From the NCBI RefSeq assembly GCF_029717145.1, contig NZ_CP099222.1, positions 992,001 through 1,056,000 on the forward strand: 64,000 bases of DNA. Reading direction: 5' to 3'. Both the position numbers and the translations under genes were made by a program. Of the stretch, positions 10,163-20,371 are shown one piece after another (positions within the stretch are counted from its first letter, which is position 1; the number at the start of each line of letters is the position of its first letter). The notes beneath the pieces are model-generated. The model was given only the letters and a program-made list of their open reading frames with translations, did not search any database and was not told the origin of the DNA. This DNA comes from Citrobacter freundii. Its GTDB lineage: Bacteria; Pseudomonadota; Gammaproteobacteria; Enterobacterales; Enterobacteriaceae.

Positions 10163-11617
10163 TCAGATGCTGGCGCCATTGATATTTCCCGGCTGCGCAG
10201 CCTGATTTTTTCTGGCCTGCGCGGCCGCATCTTCGACGGGAATATCCTCAAAGCCGAGCAGCAGCGTTAAGACAAACGACAGCACTACCGCCAGCGCCAT
10301 GACGCCAAATACCCAGACAATGGTCATCGGATTGGCCGGGTCAAAAAACTGTACGCTGGTGAACAGACCTGGTGCAGCCATCGAGTGGCTTGCCAGTCCG
10401 GCCATCCCGGCTACGGCACCGCAGATAAAGCCGCTGATAAGACTGGCAATCAGCGGACGTTTCAGGCGTACCGCCACGCCGTACAGCGCCGGCTCGGAAA
10501 TCCCTGCCATAATGGCGGAGGCCGCCGCGGCTAACGCTGTCTGACGCAGTTCCGGGTTTTTGGTTTTCCAGGCGACCGCTAAAGAAGATCCACCCAGCGA
10601 CAGGTTGGCGCCAATTTCAGACGGCATAACCATGCCTTCTTTACCGGTTTCGGCAATGGTTTGAATAATGGTGGGGGTAAAGACGCGGTGCATGCCGGTC
10701 ATTACCAGAAGCGGCCACAGTGCGCCCATAATGGCCACCGACAGCCAGCCCAGATAACCGTGAATGGTGTACACCAACGCGGAGATCGCGCTGCCGATCC
10801 AGATGCCAATCGGGCCAATTAAGACGATGGCGAGCGGGGCGGCGATCAGCACGATCAGCATTGGTTTCAGGAAGTTTTTGGTTACGGCTGGCGTGATGCG
10901 ATCCACCCACCGTTCGATGTACGACAGGCACCAGGTCATGACCAGCGCCGGGATCACCGTGTAGGTGTATTTCACCGCTGTGACCGGGATCAGCGCGAAC
11001 TCAACGTGCTCGCCCTGTGCGGCCTTAGCCATCAGATCAATAAAGCTCGGATGCACCAGCACGCCCGCAATAGCAATAGCCAGCGACATGTTGGTTTTGA
11101 ATTTAATGGCGGCAGAGGCGGCGACCATCAGCGGCAGGAAGAAGAATGCGCCGTCGCCAATCACTGTCAGGATCGTCAGCGTCGAGGAGCCTTTTTGCAG
11201 CACGCCGGTCATTTCGAGGATCATTGCCAGCAGTTTCAGCATCGATCCACCGATAATCGCCGGGATCAGCGGTGACATAGTGCCGATCAGCGCATCAAGG
11301 ATCCCTGCCCCAATACGCTTGAGCGTCAGTTTGGGTTTGCCTGCGGGTTCGCTGGGCTGCATATCGCCCGGCAGCAGGCTGACGACCTCGCGATACGCCT
11401 GGGACACGGTATTACCAATGATCACCTGGCACTGATTGTCGCTACGCACTACGCCGAGTACGCCATTAAGCGTTTTTAACGTGGCGCTGTCGACCTGCGA
11501 ATCATCTTTGATAACGAAACGTAAACGGGTCATGCAGTGGGTTACTGCGGTGATGTTCTCGACGCCGCCCAGAGCCGTCACAACCGAGCGCGCCAGCGCT
11601 GCATAATTTTTAGACAT
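10163..11617 (-). CDS. ascF: AscF, beta-glucoside PTS permease EIIBC
   Basis: A 484-residue phosphotransferase permease. The N-terminal EIIB domain has the phosphorylated cysteine in AVTHCMTRLRFV (about residue 28), followed by an EIIC domain with roughly ten membrane segments. No EIIA domain is fused, so phosphate must come from another EIIA, as in E. coli. It imports and phosphorylates aryl-beta-glucosides for AscB. It is the first gene of ascFB, with an AscG-type operator about 87 bp before the start. Confidence 0.95.
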   Translation of the reverse strand: MSKNYAALARSVVTALGGVENITAVTHCMTRLRFVIKDDSQVDSATLKTLNGVLGVVRSDNQCQVIIGNTVSQAYREVVSLLPGDMQPSEPAGKPKLTLKRIGAGILDALIGTMSPLIPAIIGGSMLKLLAMILEMTGVLQKGSSTLTILTVIGDGAFFFLPLMVAASAAIKFKTNMSLAIAIAGVLVHPSFIDLMAKAAQGEHVEFALIPVTAVKYTYTVIPALVMTWCLSYIERWVDRITPAVTKNFLKPMLIVLIAAPLAIVLIGPIGIWIGSAISALVYTIHGYLGWLSVAIMGALWPLLVMTGMHRVFTPTIIQTIAETGKEGMVMPSEIGANLSLGGSSLAVAWKTKNPELRQTALAAAASAIMAGISEPALYGVAVRLKRPLIASLISGFICGAVAGMAGLASHSMAAPGLFTSVQFFDPANPMTIVWVFGVMALAVVLSFVLTLLLGFEDIPVEDAAAQARKNQAAQPGNINGASI

Positions 11618-11703
11618 CGGATTTAATCCTGTTTTATCAGTAGGGTAGGTAATGTCTTACCGTTTATTTTCGTCTCATGTTGGTGATGATGAAACATTGA
11701 TAG

Positions 11704-11715
11704 GAAACCGGTTCC
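11704..11715. promoter_or_regulatory. AscG operator in the ascF-ascG gap
   Basis: GAAACCGGTTCC is a near-palindromic LacI-family operator that matches the known AscG consensus (TGAAACCGGTTTCA) in its core. It lies between the divergent ascF and ascG genes. The same core occurs at 37085-37096. Confidence 0.75.
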
Positions 11716-11776
11716 ACAAAATCATGTTTAATTTATACTATTTATACAAGATTATATTTTGATCATTTTTTGTATT

Positions 11777-11792
11777 TGTGACTACGATCACC
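11777..11792. promoter_or_regulatory. CRP site in the asc promoter region
   Basis: TGTGA-N6-TCACC fits the CRP consensus with one mismatch. It lies between divergent ascF and ascG, consistent with catabolite control of a sugar operon. Confidence 0.65.
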
Positions 11793-11880
11793 AGATAACG
11801 CGTTCTGCGATTGAGCAGCAAGGACAGCGGTGAAACGGTGCAGTACACTGCGTCACATTGCGTGAAAAGGGATGAGTAAG

Positions 11881-12894
11881 ATGACCACGATGTTGGAAGT
11901 GGCGAAGCGTGCTGGCGTGTCGAAAGCTACGGTTTCCCGGGTGCTTTCGGGGAACGGCTACGTCAGCCAGGAGACCAAAGACCGCGTGTTCCAGGCTATT
12001 GAAGAGAGTGGCTATCGTCCCAATTTGCTGGCGCGCAGCCTGGCGGCGAAGAGCACGCAGACGCTGGGTCTGGTAGTGACCAACACCCTGTATCACGGCG
12101 TTTATTTTAGCGAGTTGCTATTTCACACTGCGCGTATGGCGGAGGATAAAGGACGCCAGCTTCTGCTTGCCGACGGTAAACATAGTGCCGAGGAAGAGCG
12201 TCAGGCGATTCAATATCTGCTCGACCTGCGCTGTGATGCTGTCATGATCTATCCGCGTTTTCTCAGTGTGGATGACATCGATGAGATTATCGATGCACAC
12301 GCCCAGCCCATTATGGTGCTTAACCGACGCCTGCGTAAAAACACCAGCCACTGCGTCTGGTGCGATCAAAAACAGACCAGCTTTAATGCCGTTACGCAGT
12401 TGATTCGCGCCGGGCATACCGAGATTGCTTTTATCAGCGGCTCAATGGATTCGCCCACCGGCGTGGAGCGACTTTCCGGTTACAAAGACGCGCTGGCGCA
12501 GCACGGCATTCCATTGAATAATGATTTGATTGTGAAGGGTAAATGGACGCCAGCCTGTGGCGCTGAAGGCGTTAAAACCTTACTTTTACGCAAGGTGAAT
12601 TTCACCGCGCTGGTGGCCAGCAATGATGATATGGCGATTGGCGCGATGAAGCTGTTGGACGAACAGGGCATTAATGTTCCCGCGCAGGTGTCGGTGATTG
12701 GTTTCGATGATATAGCCCTTGCGCCGTACACCATTCCGGCACTTGCCAGCGTCAAAATCCCGGTCACGGAGATGGTCCAGGAAACCATAGGACGCCTGAT
12801 CTTTATGCTGGACGGCGGAGCCTTTACGCCAGCGAAAAACTTTACCGGCGAGCTTATCCCTCGCGCCTCTCTTGCCCCGACACTTTCACGCTGA
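11881..12894 (+). CDS. ascG: AscG, LacI-family repressor of asc
   Basis: Transcriptional repressor with an N-terminal helix-turn-helix (LEVAKRAGVSKATVSRVLSG, residues 4-24) and a periplasmic-binding-protein-like sensor domain. I chose ATG 11881 (MTTMLEV, 337 aa, E. coli 336) over ATG 11872, which would abut the AAGGG ribosome binding site. It is divergent from ascFB and probably represses it through the GAAACCGGTT operator. It may also control the symporter-porin-GH3 locus at 37 kb, which carries the same site. A 26-bp palindrome follows the stop codon. Confidence 0.95.
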   Translation: MTTMLEVAKRAGVSKATVSRVLSGNGYVSQETKDRVFQAIEESGYRPNLLARSLAAKSTQTLGLVVTNTLYHGVYFSELLFHTARMAEDKGRQLLLADGKHSAEEERQAIQYLLDLRCDAVMIYPRFLSVDDIDEIIDAHAQPIMVLNRRLRKNTSHCVWCDQKQTSFNAVTQLIRAGHTEIAFISGSMDSPTGVERLSGYKDALAQHGIPLNNDLIVKGKWTPACGAEGVKTLLLRKVNFTALVASNDDMAIGAMKLLDEQGINVPAQVSVIGFDDIALAPYTIPALASVKIPVTEMVQETIGRLIFMLDGGAFTPAKNFTGELIPRASLAPTLSR

Positions 12895-12904
12895 TGCTGT
12901 CATT

Positions 12905-12930
12905 TGTCATCGTCACTAGTGACGATGACA
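12905..12930. promoter_or_regulatory. Perfect 26-bp palindrome between ascG and hydN
   Basis: A perfect palindrome with arms reading TGTCATCGTCACT and AGTGACGATGACA, ten bases after the ascG stop and about 110 bp before hydN. It could form an ascG terminator hairpin (GGCATTTTTG follows). It could also be an FhlA site, because it contains TCGTCA/TGACGA as in the hyp-hyc region and hydN-hypF is an FhlA target in E. coli. Confidence 0.5.
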
Positions 12931-12985
12931 GGCATTTTTGCAGCGAAGTAAAATAAAAATCCTTTAATAACAGTGCATTAAATTC

Positions 12986-13003
12986 TGGCACGATTTATGA
13001 ATG
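12986..13003 (+). promoter_or_regulatory. Possible sigma-54 promoter of hydN-hypF
   Basis: TGGCACGATTT gives a good -24 element 50 bp before hydN. The -12 position 12 bp later reads GA instead of GC, so the match is only partial. A sigma-54 promoter is known for hydN-hypF in E. coli. Confidence 0.35.
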
Positions 13004-13038
13004 CTTCGGCAGATAATCTGTCATTGCTGGAGAATTTG

Positions 13039-13584
13039 ATGAACCGTTTCATCATTGCAGACGCCAATAAATGCATTGGTTGCCGTACCTGTGAAGTGGC
13101 CTGCGTGGTATCCCATCAGGATAACCAGGACTGCGCATCGCTGACCCCTGAAACCTTTTTACCGCGCATTCACGTGATCAAAGGCGTTAACGTCTCTACC
13201 GCGACGCTGTGCCGTCAGTGTGAAGATGCGCCGTGTGCCAACGTCTGCCCGAACGGTGCAATTAGCCGCGATAAAGGCTTTGTCCACGTGATGCAGGAAC
13301 GCTGCATTGGCTGTAAAACCTGCGTGGTCGCTTGTCCTTATGGCGCAATGGAAGTGGTTGTCCGTCCGGTTATTCGTAACAGCGGCGCGGGTCTGAACGT
13401 GCGTGCTGAAAAAGCCGAAGCCAACAAATGCGACCTGTGCCACCATCGCGAAGCCGGTCCTGCCTGTATGGAAGTCTGCCCGACGCATGCGCTGATTTAT
13501 GTCGATCGCAATAAACTGGAGCAGCTGAGCGCGGAAAAACGCCGTCGTGCGGCACTGGACTCCACCGCATCTTTGCTGTTCTGA
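13039..13584 (+). CDS. hydN: HydN, ferredoxin-like electron carrier
   Basis: Four-cluster ferredoxin-type protein of the HycB family, linked to formate dehydrogenase H activity. Cysteine groups CIGCRTCEVAC, CRQCEDAPC-ANVCP, CIGCKTCVVACP and CDLC-CMEVCP are all present. I chose ATG 13039 (MNRFIIADANKC), preceded by GGAGA, rather than an ATG 14 codons upstream. This gives 181 residues against 175 in E. coli, the extra residues lying at the C-terminus. It probably forms an operon with hypF, with a BIME between them. Confidence 0.93.
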   Translation: MNRFIIADANKCIGCRTCEVACVVSHQDNQDCASLTPETFLPRIHVIKGVNVSTATLCRQCEDAPCANVCPNGAISRDKGFVHVMQERCIGCKTCVVACPYGAMEVVVRPVIRNSGAGLNVRAEKAEANKCDLCHHREAGPACMEVCPTHALIYVDRNKLEQLSAEKRRRAALDSTASLLF

Positions 13585-13610
13585 TTGTCCAAAATCCGCG
13601 TAAAATACCT

Positions 13611-13685
13611 GCCTGATGGCGCTACGCTTATCAGGCCTACAGGGCAATAACACGTAGGCCGGATAAGGCGAAGCCGCCATCCGGC
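13611..13685. repeat. BIME (two REP units) between hydN and hypF
   Basis: Two opposed REP-type palindromes (CCTGATGGCGCTACGCTTATCAGG and GGCCGGATAAGGCG...GCCATCCGGC) separated by a short linker make a typical enterobacterial BIME within the likely hydN-hypF operon. Confidence 0.8.
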
Positions 13686-13725
13686 AAAGGGATATTTCAG
13701 GGATACACGATCGCGGGAATTCAAC

Positions 13726-15960
13726 ATGACACTAAGCAACCACTCCGGTGTAGAGCTGCGCATTCGCGGTAAGGTACAGGGCGTTGGGTTCCGACCCTTT
13801 GTCTGGCAACTGGCGCAGCGGCTACAGCTGCATGGCGACGTCTGTAACGACGGCGACGGGGTGGTGGTGCGTTTGCTCGAAGACGCAGCGCAATTTATTG
13901 CCGAACTGCATCAGCACTGCCCGCCGCTGGCGCGGATTGATAGCGTCGAGAGTGCGCCGTTTGTCTGGCAACAAAGACCCGCAGATTTCTCCATCCGCCA
14001 AAGTGCTGGCGGAACGATGAATACGCAGATCGTACCGGACGCCGCAACTTGCCCTGAATGTCTTGCTGAAATGAATACCCCCGGTGAACGCCGTTATCGT
14101 TACCCTTTTATCAACTGTACCCACTGCGGCCCGCGCTTCACCATTATTCGCGCAATGCCGTATGACCGTCCGTTTACCGTCATGGCTTCATTCCCGTTGT
14201 GCCCACAATGCGATGCTGAATATCACGATCCGTATGATCGTCGTTTTCATGCCCAGCCTGTCGCCTGCCCGGCGTGTGGCCCGCATCTGGCGTGGATAAG
14301 CGCAGACGAGCGAGCGGAAAAAGAACCGGCGCTACAGGCGGCGGTTACGCGGTTGAAAGCCGGTGGCATTGTGGCGGTTAAAGGCATTGGTGGATTTCAT
14401 CTGGTCTGTGATGCGCGCAACGACGCTGCTGTGGCGCTACTCCGTCGGCGTAAACATCGCCCGGCTAAACCGCTGGCGGTAATGCTGCCGGGGGATGACG
14501 GACTGCCAGAAGCGGCACGGCGTTTGCTGACTACGCCCGCTGCCCCCATCGTGTTGGTCAATAAACAGTATGTGGTTTCACTGTGCGAAGGGATTGCGCC
14601 AGGACTTACCGAGGTCGGCGTCATGCTGCCTGCCAACCCGTTACAGCACTTGCTGTTGCAGGAGATGAAGGGGCCGCTGGTGATGACCTCCGGCAACCTT
14701 AGCGGCAGGCCGCCAGCCATTACTAATGCGCAGGCGCTGGACGATTTGCACGACATTGCCGACGGCTTTCTGCTGCATAACCGCGAGATTGTGCAGCGCA
14801 TGGATGACTCCGTGGTACGCGAAAGCGGGGAGATGTTGCGTCGCTCCCGAGGCTACGTGCCAGATGCCGTGGCGCTGCCGCCAGGTTTTCGCGACGTGCC
14901 GCCGATGCTGTGCTTAGGCGCTGATCTGAAAAATACGTTCTGTCTGATCCGGGGGGAACAGGCGGTGATTAGTCAGCATCTGGGCGATCTGAGCGATGAC
15001 GGCATTCAGCATCAGTGGCGCGATGCGCTGCATCTGATCCAGAACATTTATGATTTTACCCCGCAGCGTATCGTCTGCGATGCGCATCCTGGCTACGTTT
15101 CCAGCCAGTGGGCCCGTGAGATGACGTTGCCAATTGAAACGGTGCTGCACCATCATGCGCATGCTGCGGCCTGCCTGGCTGAGCACGGCTGGCCGTTGAA
15201 CGGTGGCGATGTCATTGCCCTGACGCTGGACGGTATCGGCATGGGCGAAAACGGAGCGCTGTGGGGCGGCGAGTGCCTGCGGGTGAATTATCGCGAATGC
15301 GAATACCTGGGGGGCTTGCCCGCGGTGGCGCTGGTGGGGGGCGATCTGGCGGCAAAACAGCCGTGGCGCAATCTGCTGGCGCAGTGTCTGCGCTTTGTGC
15401 CTGACTGGCAGCGTTATCCGGAAACAGCGTTTGTGCAGCAGCAAAACTGGAGCGTACTGGCTCGTGCCATCGAGCGTGGGATCAACGCGCCGTTGGCATC
15501 ATCGTGTGGACGCTTGTTTGATGCCGTTGCCGCCGCACTGCAGTGCGCACCACAATCCCTGAGCTATGAAGGCGAGGCCGCCTGTGCGCTGGAGGCGTTA
15601 GCGTCACAATGTGCAGGCGTTGAACACCCGGTCACCATACCGCTTAACAACAACCAGTTGGATTTGGCGGTTTTCTGGCAGCAGTGGCTGAACTGGCAGG
15701 CGACTCCCCCTGAACGCGCCTGGGCTTTCCACGATGCGCTGGCGCGTGGGTTTGCCACGCTGATGCGCCAACAGGCACAGTTACGCGGTATTACGACGCT
15801 GGTATTTAGCGGGGGCGTGATGCATAACCGTTTGCTGTCAGCCCGTCTGGCGTTTTATCTGCATGACTTTACGTTACTGTTCCCGCAGCGTTTACCGGCT
15901 GGGGATGGAGGATTGTCGCTGGGGCAGGGCGTGATTGCCGCGGCGCGGGCATTGCCGTAG
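13726..15960 (+). CDS. hypF: HypF, carbamoyltransferase for hydrogenase maturation
   Basis: Supplies the thiocarboxamide group on HypE that becomes the cyanide ligands of NiFe hydrogenases, using carbamoyl phosphate. Domains in order: acylphosphatase-like (about 8-95, [16 protein letters not shown]), two zinc-finger motifs (CPECLAEM with [16 protein letters not shown] with CPACGPHL, about 108-190), YrdC-like (about 200-385) and Kae1/HypF-C (from about 395, with [15 protein letters not shown] and VFSGGVMHN). The 744 residues are close to E. coli (750). It completes the hydrogenase set encoded in the window. Confidence 0.96.
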   Translation: MTLSNHSGVELRIRGKVQGVGFRPFVWQLAQRLQLHGDVCNDGDGVVVRLLEDAAQFIAELHQHCPPLARIDSVESAPFVWQQRPADFSIRQSAGGTMNTQIVPDAATCPECLAEMNTPGERRYRYPFINCTHCGPRFTIIRAMPYDRPFTVMASFPLCPQCDAEYHDPYDRRFHAQPVACPACGPHLAWISADERAEKEPALQAAVTRLKAGGIVAVKGIGGFHLVCDARNDAAVALLRRRKHRPAKPLAVMLPGDDGLPEAARRLLTTPAAPIVLVNKQYVVSLCEGIAPGLTEVGVMLPANPLQHLLLQEMKGPLVMTSGNLSGRPPAITNAQALDDLHDIADGFLLHNREIVQRMDDSVVRESGEMLRRSRGYVPDAVALPPGFRDVPPMLCLGADLKNTFCLIRGEQAVISQHLGDLSDDGIQHQWRDALHLIQNIYDFTPQRIVCDAHPGYVSSQWAREMTLPIETVLHHHAHAAACLAEHGWPLNGGDVIALTLDGIGMGENGALWGGECLRVNYRECEYLGGLPAVALVGGDLAAKQPWRNLLAQCLRFVPDWQRYPETAFVQQQNWSVLARAIERGINAPLASSCGRLFDAVAAALQCAPQSLSYEGEAACALEALASQCAGVEHPVTIPLNNNQLDLAVFWQQWLNWQATPPERAWAFHDALARGFATLMRQQAQLRGITTLVFSGGVMHNRLLSARLAFYLHDFTLLFPQRLPAGDGGLSLGQGVIAAARALP

Positions 15961-15962
15961 AA

Positions 15963-15990
15963 ATAAAAAAAGCCCCGGGACTGGCGGGGC
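15963..15990 (-). terminator. Terminator downstream of norVW
   Basis: On the minus strand the hairpin GCCCC-GCCAGTCCC-GGGGC is followed by seven T residues. It serves transcripts reading out of norW, about 90 bp downstream of its stop. Confidence 0.7.
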
Positions 15991-16077
15991 AAGAAAAGCA
16001 AGTCGGGGCATACCGACAAGTGGCAACGCACATCCGTGTGCGTGAGGTTAATAAAACAAGCAATGGCACAACATTGT

Positions 16078-17211
16078 TTACACGGGCAGTGTTTTCAGCA
16101 GCGCGAAGGCCTCCTTCATACGATCTTCGCTCACCACGAAGGCACACAGTTGGCCTTCGCTGTTCATTCCTCTGGCGACCATACCTTCTGCTTCAGCCGC
16201 AATATGCCAGTTCAGATCGCGACGCTGGGTTTCCCCTGCCAGGTGTAATGGCAGCTCCGGCGTTTTGATTTTTACCAGCATGGCTGGCAGCTTCAGCGGA
16301 GCATTGCCGCCGAGCAGGTTTTTCGCCAGATACATCGCGCTGAGCTGAATCGGCTGCAGGAACGGCAGGACCTGACCATTAATTTCTGCGCAGTCACCGA
16401 GGGCGTAAATATCCGGGTGGCTGGTTTGCAGATAGCTGTCAACGCAAACGCCGCGATTGATGGTTAACCCGGCGCGACGCGCCAGCGCGGTTTCTGCACG
16501 CAGACCGGTTGCGGCAATCACCGCATCAACGTCTACACTGCGGTTACGATCGAGCGTGGCGCGAATACCGGTGCTGGTTTTCTCCAGACTCTGCAACTGT
16601 GATTTCAGCAGCAGGTGTACGCCCATATCGGTCAGACGATGCTGTAAACGGCTGCTGACTTCTGGCGGCATTAACGAGGCCAGAATGCTGGCGGCGTTAT
16701 CGATAAGCGTCACCGCTTTACCGGCACGGCAGAAATCCATCGCCAGCTCGCTGCCAATCAAACCACCGCCAACAATCAGGACTCGCTGCGCATCGCGCAG
16801 TTGCGTTTCACAGGCGCGATACTCCTGCTGGCTGTTCAGTGTGAGCATTAACTCACGTCCGGTCACCGGCGGTACAAAGGCTGATGCCCCCGTAGCCAGC
16901 ACCAGCTTGTCGTACTGCCACTGCTTGTCCTGGCTTTTCACTACGTGAGCATCGGCATCGATGTCGGTCACCCAGGTGTGCGGGAACAGGCGCAAATTAA
17001 ACTGTTCGGCAAACTCCCCCGCCGACTGGCGGGTGAGGTCGTCGGCACGCTGTGCCTGGCTGATAACATGGCTGAGATCGGGCTTGTTGTACTCATCAAT
17101 GCTGTCAGCGGCAATCAGGGTCAGCGGGACAGTCGCATCCTGCTTACGGATATTTTTGACTAACTGGCGGGCGGCGAAGCCCGAACCAATAATGACAATT
17201 CCGCGGCTCAT
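16078..17211 (-). CDS. norW: NorW, flavorubredoxin reductase
   Basis: NADH-dependent FAD protein that reduces the rubredoxin domain of NorV during nitric oxide detoxification. The dinucleotide-binding motif [10 protein letters not shown] is at the N-terminus, and a second [10 protein letters not shown] lies near residue 150. I chose ATG 17211 (MSRGIVIIG, 377 aa as in E. coli). The longer open frame upstream overlaps norV and is not the gene start. The start overlaps the norV stop by 2 bp, so the pair is translationally coupled. Confidence 0.96.
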   Translation of the reverse strand: MSRGIVIIGSGFAARQLVKNIRKQDATVPLTLIAADSIDEYNKPDLSHVISQAQRADDLTRQSAGEFAEQFNLRLFPHTWVTDIDADAHVVKSQDKQWQYDKLVLATGASAFVPPVTGRELMLTLNSQQEYRACETQLRDAQRVLIVGGGLIGSELAMDFCRAGKAVTLIDNAASILASLMPPEVSSRLQHRLTDMGVHLLLKSQLQSLEKTSTGIRATLDRNRSVDVDAVIAATGLRAETALARRAGLTINRGVCVDSYLQTSHPDIYALGDCAEINGQVLPFLQPIQLSAMYLAKNLLGGNAPLKLPAMLVKIKTPELPLHLAGETQRRDLNWHIAAEAEGMVARGMNSEGQLCAFVVSEDRMKEAFALLKTLPV

Positions 17212-18656
17212 TTTGCCTCCGTAGCCAGTACGTCGAAGACGTCTTTGCCTAATGAACATTCCGGGCACAGGAAGTTTTCCGGCACGTCGCTCCACGGTGT
17301 ACCCGGTGCGACATCCTGCAGCGGCTCGCCTTTCTCTGGATCGTAGATCCACTGGCAAACGCTGCACTGCATGCAAGGTCCAAGGTCAGCGGCCGCGGCG
17401 GCGGCACAGGCGCACTCTTCCTCTTTGGTTGCGGCTTTGACGCTGGTTTCCGGCAGTGGCGCGAGCGCCCACTGACGTGCAATTTCACGACCGTGCTGAC
17501 GGCACAGTTCCAGCGCATCCAGATCCGGGCGCCATTTGGCTTTCAGGCTCAGGGACATTTCAAAACCGGCATCCTGCAGACGCGTGGACAGACGGTCTAC
17601 CGCACCGCCGCTCCAGCCGTGTGAGCCGAAGGCGCTGGCGCGTTTATTGCGAAAACGCAGGCCGGTCATCTCTTCGACCAGACCGGCGATCTTCGGCATC
17701 ATCACGTTGTTCATCGTGGAGGTGCCGACCAGCACGCCTTTAGAGCGGAAGACGTTCGTCAGGACTTCGTTTTTATCGCTGCGGGCGACGTTAAAGATTT
17801 TCACTGCCACATTCGGGTCAACTTCGTTGATGCCCTGGGCAATGGCGTCGGCCATCATACGGGTGTTGTTGGACATGGTGTCGTAGAAAATGGTGATGCG
17901 GTCTTCCTGATAATCCGCCGCCCATTTCAGGTACATCTCAACGATCTGCGTTGGGTTGTCGCGCCATACCACACCGTGAGAGGTGGCAATCATGTCAACC
18001 GGCAGATTGAAGCCGAGGATTTCAGTGATTTTTGGCGTAACCAGGCGGCTGAACGGTGTCAGGATGTTGGCGTAGTAGCGCTGGCACTGTTCGAACAGTT
18101 CAGTCTGATCTACTTCGTCGTTGAACAGACGTTCGTCACAGTAGTGCTGACCAAAAGCATCGTTACTGAACAGCACGGCGTCACCGGTCATGTAAGTCAT
18201 CATGCTGTCCGGCCAGTGCAGCATCGGGGTTTCAACGAAGATCAGCTGTTTGCCATTACCGATATCCAGTGAGTCACCGGTTTTTACCACGTTGAAGTTC
18301 CATTCCGGGTGATGGTGGTGGCCGGTGATGGAGTCAATAGCGTTAGCGGTGCAGTAAATCGGCGTGTCCGGGATGCAGGACATCAGCTCGGTCAGCGCAC
18401 CGGCGTGGTCTTCTTCTGCATGGTTAATGATGATGTAGTCAATATCTGCCAGGTCAATTTCATTGCGCAGATTCTGCACGAATTCACGGCTAAACTTGTG
18501 GTCTACTGTATCGATCAGGACATTTTTTTCTTCACGGATAAGATAGCTGTTGTAGCTGCTACCGCGCAGCGTTTTGTATTCGGTCCCGTGGAAATCACGA
18601 ACTTCCCAGTCACGTTGGCCAACCCAATGAATGTTATTTTTAACCAGAATAGACAT
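17208..18656 (-). CDS. norV: NorV, anaerobic nitric oxide reductase flavorubredoxin
   Basis: Reduces NO to N2O under anaerobic conditions. Domains: metallo-beta-lactamase-like diiron domain (about 1-250, with the H-x-E-x-D-H ligand motif in [11 protein letters not shown]), flavodoxin domain (about 255-395, [15 protein letters not shown]) and C-terminal rubredoxin ([15 protein letters not shown] and CPECSLG). It has 482 residues, a few more than E. coli owing to an alanine-rich linker. It is controlled by the upstream sigma-54 promoter and NorR. Confidence 0.97.
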   Translation of the reverse strand: MSILVKNNIHWVGQRDWEVRDFHGTEYKTLRGSSYNSYLIREEKNVLIDTVDHKFSREFVQNLRNEIDLADIDYIIINHAEEDHAGALTELMSCIPDTPIYCTANAIDSITGHHHHPEWNFNVVKTGDSLDIGNGKQLIFVETPMLHWPDSMMTYMTGDAVLFSNDAFGQHYCDERLFNDEVDQTELFEQCQRYYANILTPFSRLVTPKITEILGFNLPVDMIATSHGVVWRDNPTQIVEMYLKWAADYQEDRITIFYDTMSNNTRMMADAIAQGINEVDPNVAVKIFNVARSDKNEVLTNVFRSKGVLVGTSTMNNVMMPKIAGLVEEMTGLRFRNKRASAFGSHGWSGGAVDRLSTRLQDAGFEMSLSLKAKWRPDLDALELCRQHGREIARQWALAPLPETSVKAATKEEECACAAAAAADLGPCMQCSVCQWIYDPEKGEPLQDVAPGTPWSDVPENFLCPECSLGKDVFDVLATEAK

Positions 18657-18703
18657 AGCAACCTCAGTAATTAATTTAGCGTGTTTCTAAAAAAGATGTC
18701 TTG

Positions 18704-18725
18704 CTTATTGCAGGTTGCGTGCCAA
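18704..18725 (-). promoter_or_regulatory. Sigma-54 promoter of norVW
   Basis: On the minus strand, TTGGCACGCAACCTGCAAT has GG at 723-722 and GC at 711-710 of the 18-kb block, exactly 12 bp apart. It lies about 55 bp before norV and matches the known RpoN-dependent norV promoter. Confidence 0.88.
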
Positions 18726-18779
18726 CTTTTTATTTAATTGATTTATAACAGTTTAATGTTTTACTACTCTAAACGGGCT

Positions 18780-18835
18780 GTCAAAATGACTATGCTTTTT
18801 GTTGTCAATATGACAATATGCATTGTCAAAATGAC
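18780..18835. promoter_or_regulatory. Three NorR binding sites
   Basis: Three 11-bp boxes of the form GTCA-N3-TGAC occur at 18780-18790 (GTCAAAATGAC), 18804-18814 (GTCAATATGAC) and 18825-18835 (GTCAAAATGAC). They fit the GT-N7-AC NorR enhancer sites known upstream of norVW. The third site lies just before the norR start, which would allow autoregulation. Confidence 0.88.
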
Positions 18836-18847
18836 AATGAGGTAGCC

Positions 18848-20371
18848 ATGAGTTTTTCCGTTGATGTGCTGGCGGGTATCGCCATTGAATTACAAAGCGG
18901 TATTGGGCATCAGGATCGTTTTCAACGCCTGATCACGACGCTGCGTCAGGTGCTGGAGTGTGATGCGTCGGCGCTGCTGCGCTATGAATCACGACAGTTT
19001 ATTCCGCTGGCGATCGACGGGCTGGCGCAGGATGTTCTCGGCAGACGTTTTACGTTGGAGGGGCATCCGCGTCTGGAAGCGATTGCCCGCGCCGGGGACG
19101 TGGTGCGTTTTCCAGCCGACAGCGATTTGCCCGATCCGTACGATGGGCTGATCCCCGGCCAGGAAAGCCTGAAGGTCCATGCCTGCATTGGGCTGCCGCT
19201 GTTTGCCGGACAAAATTTGATTGGCGCGCTGACGCTGGATGGTATGGAGCCAGATCAGTTCGATGTCTTCAGCGATGAAGAGCTTAGGTTGATTGCCGCA
19301 CTGGCGGCGGGGGCGCTGAGCAATGCGCTGCTGATTGAACAGCTGGAAAGCCAGAATATGCTGCCGGGTTCGTCCACCGCTTTCGAACAGGTGACGGAAA
19401 CGCAGATGATAGGCCTGTCGCCTAATATGATGCAGCTGAAAAAAGAGATTGAAATTGTGGCAGGCTCCGATCTTAACGTCTTAATCAGCGGCGAAACGGG
19501 AACCGGGAAAGAGCTGGTGGCGAAAGCAATTCATGAAGGCTCTCCGCGTGCGGTGAATCCGCTGGTGTATCTTAACTGTGCCGCGTTGCCAGAAAGCGTC
19601 GCGGAAAGCGAACTGTTTGGCCATGTGAAAGGCGCCTTTACCGGGGCCATCAGCAACCGTAGCGGCAAGTTTGAAATGGCGGACAACGGCACGCTGTTCC
19701 TGGACGAGATTGGCGAACTGTCACTGGCGTTGCAGGCCAAGCTGCTGCGCGTGTTGCAGTACGGTGATATTCAGCGAGTGGGTGACGATCGCAGCCTGCG
19801 GGTGGATGTTCGCGTGCTGGCGGCCACCAACCGTGATTTACGCGAAGAGGTGCTGGCCGGGAATTTCCGCGCCGACCTGTTCCACCGCCTGAGCGTCTTT
19901 CCCCTTTCGGTACCGCCGCTGCGTGAGCGCGGTGAAGATGTGGTTTTGCTGGCGGGTTATTTTTGCGAACAGTGCCGGCTGCGGCTGGGACTTTCCCGTG
20001 TGGTGCTAAGCCCTGGTGCGCGTCGCCATCTGCTGAGCTACGGTTGGCCGGGTAACGTGCGTGAGCTGGAACATGCTATTCATCGTGCGGTGGTGCTGGC
20101 CAGGGCAACAAGGGCAGGGGATGAAGTGGTGCTGGAGCCGCAGCACTTTGCCTTACAGGAAGAGGCGCATACGCCGCAGGCTGAAGCCGACGTCATGGCG
20201 GAGATCCCGCTGAATCACAATCTGCGCGAAGCCACGGAGTCTTTTCAGCGGGAGATGATCCGCCGGGCGCTGGCGCAGAATAACCATAGCTGGGCGGCAA
20301 GCGCGCGGGCGCTGGAAACCGACGTCGCCAACCTGCATCGGCTGGCGAAGCGTCTGGGACTGAAGGATTAG
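18848..20371 (+). CDS. norR: NorR, NO-responsive sigma-54 activator
   Basis: Enhancer-binding protein that senses NO through a non-haem iron in its N-terminal GAF domain (about 1-165) and activates norVW. The AAA+ domain has Walker A GETGTGKE and the sigma-54 contact loop GAFTGA, and a Fis-type helix-turn-helix closes the protein. I chose ATG 18848 ([10 protein letters not shown], 507 aa) over an in-frame ATG ten codons upstream that lies within NorR boxes. The stop overlaps the gutQ stop on the other strand by 4 bp. Confidence 0.95.
   Translation: MSFSVDVLAGIAIELQSGIGHQDRFQRLITTLRQVLECDASALLRYESRQFIPLAIDGLAQDVLGRRFTLEGHPRLEAIARAGDVVRFPADSDLPDPYDGLIPGQESLKVHACIGLPLFAGQNLIGALTLDGMEPDQFDVFSDEELRLIAALAAGALSNALLIEQLESQNMLPGSSTAFEQVTETQMIGLSPNMMQLKKEIEIVAGSDLNVLISGETGTGKELVAKAIHEGSPRAVNPLVYLNCAALPESVAESELFGHVKGAFTGAISNRSGKFEMADNGTLFLDEIGELSLALQAKLLRVLQYGDIQRVGDDRSLRVDVRVLAATNRDLREEVLAGNFRADLFHRLSVFPLSVPPLRERGEDVVLLAGYFCEQCRLRLGLSRVVLSPGARRHLLSYGWPGNVRELEHAIHRAVVLARATRAGDEVVLEPQHFALQEEAHTPQAEADVMAEIPLNHNLREATESFQREMIRRALAQNNHSWAASARALETDVANLHRLAKRLGLKD

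Noticed and set aside
17212..17376. N-terminal extension of norW
   Set aside because: The extension is out-of-frame translation of the norV rubredoxin region; ATG 17211 gives the exact E. coli length.
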